Below, piece by piece: positions 52,791 through 56,216 of a DNA stretch of 56,216 bases (position 1 is its first letter; each line of letters begins with the position of its first letter). A program made the position numbers and the translations under genes. Source of the DNA: Alphaproteobacteria bacterium (GTDB lineage: Bacteria > Pseudomonadota > Alphaproteobacteria > Rhizobiales > OSC116). Below the pieces are notes generated by a model. It was not told where the DNA came from and searched no databases. It saw only the letters and a list, made by a program, of their open reading frames with translations. The stretch is taken from NCBI GenBank assembly GCA_002400495.2, contig NVQL02000019.1, positions 1 to 56,216 on the forward strand. Direction: 5' to 3'.

Positions 52791-54022
52791 TATGTTGCAT
52801 CACCTTTTTGAATGCGGGGTTTTCTACTGATTTTACTCTCGGATTTAAGCTGGCCGCAAGCTGCCATAATGTCGCGGCCGCGCGGGGTGCGGATCGGACT
52901 CGCGTAGCCAGCGCGGTTGATCACTTCGGCGAATTTTTCGATTTGCTCCCACTCGGAACATTCATATTCGCTACCCGGCCACGGGTTGAACGGAATGAGG
53001 TTGATTTTGGCGGGGATGCCTTTGAGTAATGTCACCAACTTTTTGGCATCGGCGATTGAATCATTAATGTCTTTGAGCATGACATATTCGAATGTGACGC
53101 GCCTTGCGTTGGATACGCCTGGGTAATTGCGGCAGGCTTCGAGCAAGGTTTCTAGGTTGAATTTTTTGTTGATGGGCACGAGGACATCACGCACGTCATC
53201 ATCAACGGCATGTAAGCTGATGGCCAACATACATCCCGTTTCTTCGCCGATTTTATCGATGAAATTGACCACACCTGAAGTGGACAATGTGATGCGGCGG
53301 CGGGATAGTGAAATGCCATCGCCATCGGCCATTATATTGATGGCGTTTTTAACATGCTCATAATTATAGAGTGGCTCGCCCATGCCCATATAGACAATAT
53401 TACTGATCATGCGGCCAGTTTGTGGCAAGTTTGAGTCGTTGACCCGATCCATACTCGGCCAATCGCCAATGCGATCGCGTGCCACCATGATTTGGGCGAT
53501 GATTTCTTCGGAGGTTAAGTTACGCACCATGCGTTGGGTGCCTGTGTGGCAGAATGTGCAAGATAATGTGCAGCCGACTTGGCTTGAAACGCATAATGTG
53601 CCGCGGGTTTGCTCGGGAATGTAAACGCATTCGACCTCATGGCCGACAAGATCGCCTTTTTGCTTGGGCATGCGCATTAGCCATTTGCGGGTGCCATCGA
53701 CTGAGATTTGTTCTTCGACCACTTCGGGGCGTTCTATGGAATATCTTTCGGCCATCATATTGCGCAAGTCTTTGTTTACATTGAGCATGTCATTGAAATC
53801 TGTGACGCCTGCAATGTAGAGCCAATGCCAAATTTGGGCGCTGCGCATTTTGATGGCTTTGTCTTTTACACCTAAATCGGCCAAGATTTGTTTTAGGGTT
53901 TCGCGCGGCATGCCGACTAAATTGGGTAGCGCTTCGTCTGACGGCGTTGTGAGGCCGTCTTGCGCCAAATCAGGAGTGGCGGAATTTTGGTTTATTTTGG
54001 CAATATCTAACGTATGTGACAT
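52790..54022 (-). CDS. rlmN: 23S rRNA/tRNA adenine C2-methyltransferase RlmN
   Basis: Radical SAM enzyme that methylates A2503 of 23S rRNA and A37 of some tRNAs. It has 410 residues, including a longer N-terminal leader of about 35. The iron-sulfur motif is C151-x3-C155-x2-C158 (C-T-L-S-C-T-F-C), and the methyl-carrying cysteine is in A-A-C389-[12 protein letters not shown] binds SAM. ialB lies upstream with its own terminator, so rlmN probably starts its own transcript. Confidence 0.96.
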   Translation of the reverse strand: MSHTLDIAKINQNSATPDLAQDGLTTPSDEALPNLVGMPRETLKQILADLGVKDKAIKMRSAQIWHWLYIAGVTDFNDMLNVNKDLRNMMAERYSIERPEVVEEQISVDGTRKWLMRMPKQKGDLVGHEVECVYIPEQTRGTLCVSSQVGCTLSCTFCHTGTQRMVRNLTSEEIIAQIMVARDRIGDWPSMDRVNDSNLPQTGRMISNIVYMGMGEPLYNYEHVKNAINIMADGDGISLSRRRITLSTSGVVNFIDKIGEETGCMLAISLHAVDDDVRDVLVPINKKFNLETLLEACRNYPGVSNARRVTFEYVMLKDINDSIADAKKLVTLLKGIPAKINLIPFNPWPGSEYECSEWEQIEKFAEVINRAGYASPIRTPRGRDIMAACGQLKSESKISRKPRIQKGDAT

Positions 54023-54050
54023 GTGGAGTGCTCATAATATTGATAGGCAT

Positions 54051-54097
54051 AAAAAAGCCCTTACTTTGCAGCGTATATAGCTGAAAATGTAAGGGCT
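54051..54097 (-). terminator. Rho-independent terminator of ialB
   Basis: On the minus strand AGCCCTTAC pairs with GTAAGGGCT, followed by TTTTTT. The large loop contains its own CAGC/GCTG stem. It lies between ialB and rlmN. Confidence 0.85.
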
Positions 54098-54139
54098 GTA
54101 AATGTTTAGAATCTAGAGGTGAAACCAGAATGGATTTTA

Positions 54140-54670
54140 CTAGAGATTACAATGAGTTTTGGCAGCGCCAATGGCGGCAGTGATGCCTGACAGAGAATAA
54201 GTGTCTGTGGTGTTGGTGCCACGGCTGGATGTGCCTTTAATGATCATTTTTTGGCCGCGTTTCATGGCCGCGACAAGGGCTGATTGCACATTATCGCCTG
54301 CTGGCCACGCGGTTTCGGCCTGCGCGAACATGGAAAAGGTTTTACTGCCAACGGTGATGGTTGGGGTGCTGTTTTCGCGCAAAGGATAGCCCATAGCGAC
54401 GCTAACTGCATTGGTTGTTTTGTCAGTCTGGCTATGGGTGACGGAAAAGAAAATAGAACCGCGTCTTACGCCTGCAGGTAAGCTTTCGGTTGGTTGGGTA
54501 ACTGCGAAACAGGTTTTTTTGCCCGCTTCTTCATAAGCAAAAACTGTCCAATCTTTATGTTGCGAGATCGGCTCTGGATCGTCAGCAAAAACTGGTGTAA
54601 CGCTTAGCAATGTTGCTGCGATAATAAGTGATGAGAGGCTTTTAAAGGCGCCAAAATGTTTGTTCGTCAT
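54140..54670 (-). CDS. Invasion-associated locus B (IalB) family protein
   Basis: A 176-residue secreted protein: a signal peptide (basic start, hydrophobic S-L-I-I-A-A-T-L-L-S-V, cleavage after V-F-A near residue 30) followed by the IalB fold with W-T-V-F-A-Y and the late W-P-A-G-D-N-V-Q-S-A-L-V-A-A-M-K-R-G segment. Two Cys remain in the mature part and may form a disulfide. ATG 54670 has GGAAAA upstream. The family is widespread in free-living alphaproteobacteria, so the name does not imply virulence. A terminator separates it from rlmN. Confidence 0.88.
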   Translation of the reverse strand: MTNKHFGAFKSLSSLIIAATLLSVTPVFADDPEPISQHKDWTVFAYEEAGKKTCFAVTQPTESLPAGVRRGSIFFSVTHSQTDKTTNAVSVAMGYPLRENSTPTITVGSKTFSMFAQAETAWPAGDNVQSALVAAMKRGQKMIIKGTSSRGTNTTDTYSLSGITAAIGAAKTHCNL

Positions 54671-54885
54671 GTATTTTTTCCAGCTTTCGATTACGCATAA
54701 CTCTTTTAGATCAAATTTAGGCAAGTAAGGTTAACAAAAGGTTATCAGAATGGTTATCCTTGGTTTTATGTGGGGTAAATATCAAACAATAAAGGCCAAA
54801 ATAAGGTGTAGGCGGGGCATCAAATGGCTTGAGCTGTGGGTGATTTGGGGTATGATGTGGAAAATGAATGTAAATGAGCCTGTGC

Positions 54886-55647
54886 ATGACTGAAGCTGTT
54901 AAATCGACCACCATCAACCCTGATGACGTGGCAAACTTTGTAAAAATTGCTGAGCAATGGTGGGATCCGAAGGGTAAATTTGCGCCTTTGCATAAGTTTA
55001 ACCCGATTCGGCTTAAATATATACGCAGTAAAATTTTTGAACATTTTGGGCTTGAAGCGGCTGAGGGGTTTGACCCGAGAGCGCCTTATAAAGGCTTGCG
55101 CATGTTGGATATTGGCTGCGGTGGTGGGTTGTTGACTGAGCCTATTTTTAAACTTGGCGCAGAGATTGTTGGGGCGGATGCGGCGGAGAAGAATGTGAAA
55201 ATTGCGAGCGCGCATGCGATGGAGCAGGGGCTGGAGATTGATTATCGGGCGACGACTTCAGAAGATTTGCAGGCTGCGGGTGAGAAATTTGATGTGATTT
55301 TGAATATGGAAGTGATTGAACATGTGGCTGATGTGCCGTTGTTTTTGTCTTCTTGTGCGGATATGTTGAAGCCTGGTGGGATTATGTTTATTGCGACGTT
55401 GAACCGTAATTTTAAAAGCTTTGCGATGGCGATTATTGGGGTGGAATATGTGCTTGGGTGGTTGCCTAAGGGGACGCATGTGTGGAGCCAGTTTATTGTG
55501 CCGAAAGAATTGCAGGATATGACGGAGGCTTTGGGCTTGAAGATGATTGATGAGACGGGGGTGAGGTATAACCCGTTGAGTGATCGGTTTTCGTTGGCGG
55601 GTGATATGTCTATAAATTATATTCAGCTTTTTAGTCGGGCGGGGTAG
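54886..55647 (+). CDS. ubiG: Ubiquinone biosynthesis O-methyltransferase
   Basis: Performs the two O-methylations of ubiquinone synthesis (3-demethylubiquinone and the polyprenyl-dihydroxyphenol step) with SAM. The protein is 253 residues. The SAM motif L-D-I-G-C-G-G-G-L-L lies near residue 72. The start W-W-D-P-x-G-K-F-A-P-L-H-K-F-N-P-I-R is the UbiG hallmark, and M-E-V-I-E-H-V is present. ATG 54886 is chosen; ATG 54874 is possible and neither has a strong RBS. In related species ubiG is often divergent from lysC; here it is 31 kb away. Confidence 0.95.
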   Translation: MTEAVKSTTINPDDVANFVKIAEQWWDPKGKFAPLHKFNPIRLKYIRSKIFEHFGLEAAEGFDPRAPYKGLRMLDIGCGGGLLTEPIFKLGAEIVGADAAEKNVKIASAHAMEQGLEIDYRATTSEDLQAAGEKFDVILNMEVIEHVADVPLFLSSCADMLKPGGIMFIATLNRNFKSFAMAIIGVEYVLGWLPKGTHVWSQFIVPKELQDMTEALGLKMIDETGVRYNPLSDRFSLAGDMSINYIQLFSRAG

Positions 55648-55649
55648 GG

Positions 55650-55690
55650 GCTTCCAGAGCCTTTGCTATCAGCTAACTGTCTTTTTGCAG
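55650..55690 (+). repeat. Solo end fragment of the mosaic repeat
   Basis: Directly after the ubiG stop, CTTCCAGAGC (55652-55661) and, further on, AACTGTCTTTTTG match the right end of copy 2 in order and spacing. No core or left end accompanies it, so it is a remnant. Confidence 0.6.
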
Positions 55691-55699
55691 CCTATGCGG

Positions 55700-56060
55700 G
55701 GAAATATCCTGCCTATACTCGGGTACTTCATTTTTACGCCCACCTTTCGGTGGGCTAGTGGCCCCTGCGGGCGCTTGCCTCCGCAAGCTTGCTACGGGCT
55801 AACCGCCCGACGGCCAGTCGGCCTTGCCTCACCCTTCGGGATCGGACTCTTTTTCCATGAAAAGCACAATGAGTAAACTATATGGCACCTATACTCGGAG
55901 TTTCACCAAACTCTAGCTAACTTAGCTTAATGAAATCGCTTCGGGTGGTGAATTCGCACCCGACCAGCGGCTGAGTGGCTTAGCTAGAGAGCGGAGCGAA
56001 CGCACGCAGTGCCAAGCAAAAATGCAAACTTCCAGAGCATTCGCAGGACGCTGCCCTGAG
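55700..56060 (-). repeat. Mosaic hairpin repeat, copy 11 (reversed)
   Basis: A nearly full element in reverse orientation. One end is of the variant type (CTATACTCGGGTACTTCATT), the other of the common type (GCAAACTTCCAGAGCATTCG). Hairpins include GCCCACC-TTTC-GGTGGGC, GCTTGC-CTCC-GCAAGC (55773-55788) and CGGGC-TAACC-GCCCG. It fills the gap between the convergent ubiG and secA genes. Confidence 0.9.
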
Positions 56061-56110
56061 TTTCAGCAGGTTTTGAGTTCATAAACTAAATTCAGAACTC
56101 GCTTCAGCCT

Positions 56111-56216
56111 CTAAAATTTCCCATGACAATGCTTATATTTTTTGCCGCTGCCGCACGGACAGGCCGCATTACGGGCAACTTTGCCCCATGTGCTTTCATC
56201 TTCTGGGTCAATCGGC
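56111..56216 (-). CDS. secA: Protein translocase subunit SecA (3' end)
   Basis: Only the last 34 residues are inside the window. They hold the SecA C-terminal zinc motif C-x-C-x8-C-H ([13 protein letters not shown]), preceded by [11 protein letters not shown], which marks SecA rather than a generic SEC-C protein. This tail binds SecB and phospholipid. Translation ends with TAG at 56111-56113. The rest of the gene lies beyond base 56216. Confidence 0.88.
   Translation of the reverse strand, partial: PIDPEDESTWGKVARNAACPCGSGKKYKHCHGKF

Noticed and set aside
703..56060. CRISPR array or integron attC array
   Set aside because: The repeats are 300-400 bp, widely scattered and internally palindromic, with no regular short spacers. 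No cas genes or integrase are present, although the string of hairpins first suggested attC-like sites.

Overview
The window looks like chromosomal DNA of an alphaproteobacterium of moderate GC content. The evidence is several alphaproteobacterial gene blocks: tsaD next to hemC-hemD-mitofilin-like-hemY, lysC-ptsP-(rodZ)-prfA-prmC-DUF4167, argG-rlmN-ialB, ubiG, and the zinc-binding tail of SecA. I see no phage, plasmid, CRISPR or rRNA genes. There is one tRNA, tRNA-Arg(CCU).

Layout. 1-2.1 kb: the end of an M23 endopeptidase gene, a possible small protein and alkB. 2.5-9 kb: tsaD on the minus strand, then hemC, hemD, a mitofilin-like envelope protein, hemY and a TerB-like protein. 9.2-15.9 kb: an SDR oxidoreductase, maeB, yggT, folD, ppa and DUF4167. 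16.2-23.7 kb: a minus-strand translation/PTS/lysine block (lysC, ptsP, rodZ-like, prfA, prmC). 24.6-50 kb: an accessory, regulator-rich stretch with Lrp, LysR, ArsR, MarR and three TetR genes, each beside an enzyme or transporter, plus a GH1 glycosidase, a maltose acetyltransferase-like gene, two tandem Bcr/CflA pumps, an AEC carrier, a ketoglutarate semialdehyde dehydrogenase and pdxH. 50.5-56.2 kb: mscL, argG, rlmN, ialB, ubiG and the 3' end of secA.

The most striking feature is not a gene. Every gap longer than about 300 bp holds one or two copies of a dispersed element of 300-400 bp. I count twelve copies plus a lone end fragment. The best copy has 40-bp terminal inverted repeats (36 of 40 positions match). 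Inside is a string of short hairpins whose loops are conserved while both stem strands change together between copies. Outer arm modules are swapped between the left and right sides of different copies. Most copies lie between convergent genes and none lies in a divergent promoter region. This looks like an undescribed mosaic, structured, MITE-like or REP-like element. A smaller second hairpin family occurs twice (about 9.05 and 13.31 kb).

The + strand is C-rich from 1 to about 2.1 kb and G-rich from about 2.5 kb onward whichever way the genes point. The switch falls on a repeat copy beside tsaD, which suggests a rearrangement breakpoint or a nearby replication origin. Several regulator genes carry clear palindromes at their own promoters, such as a perfect 13-bp inverted repeat in front of arsR.
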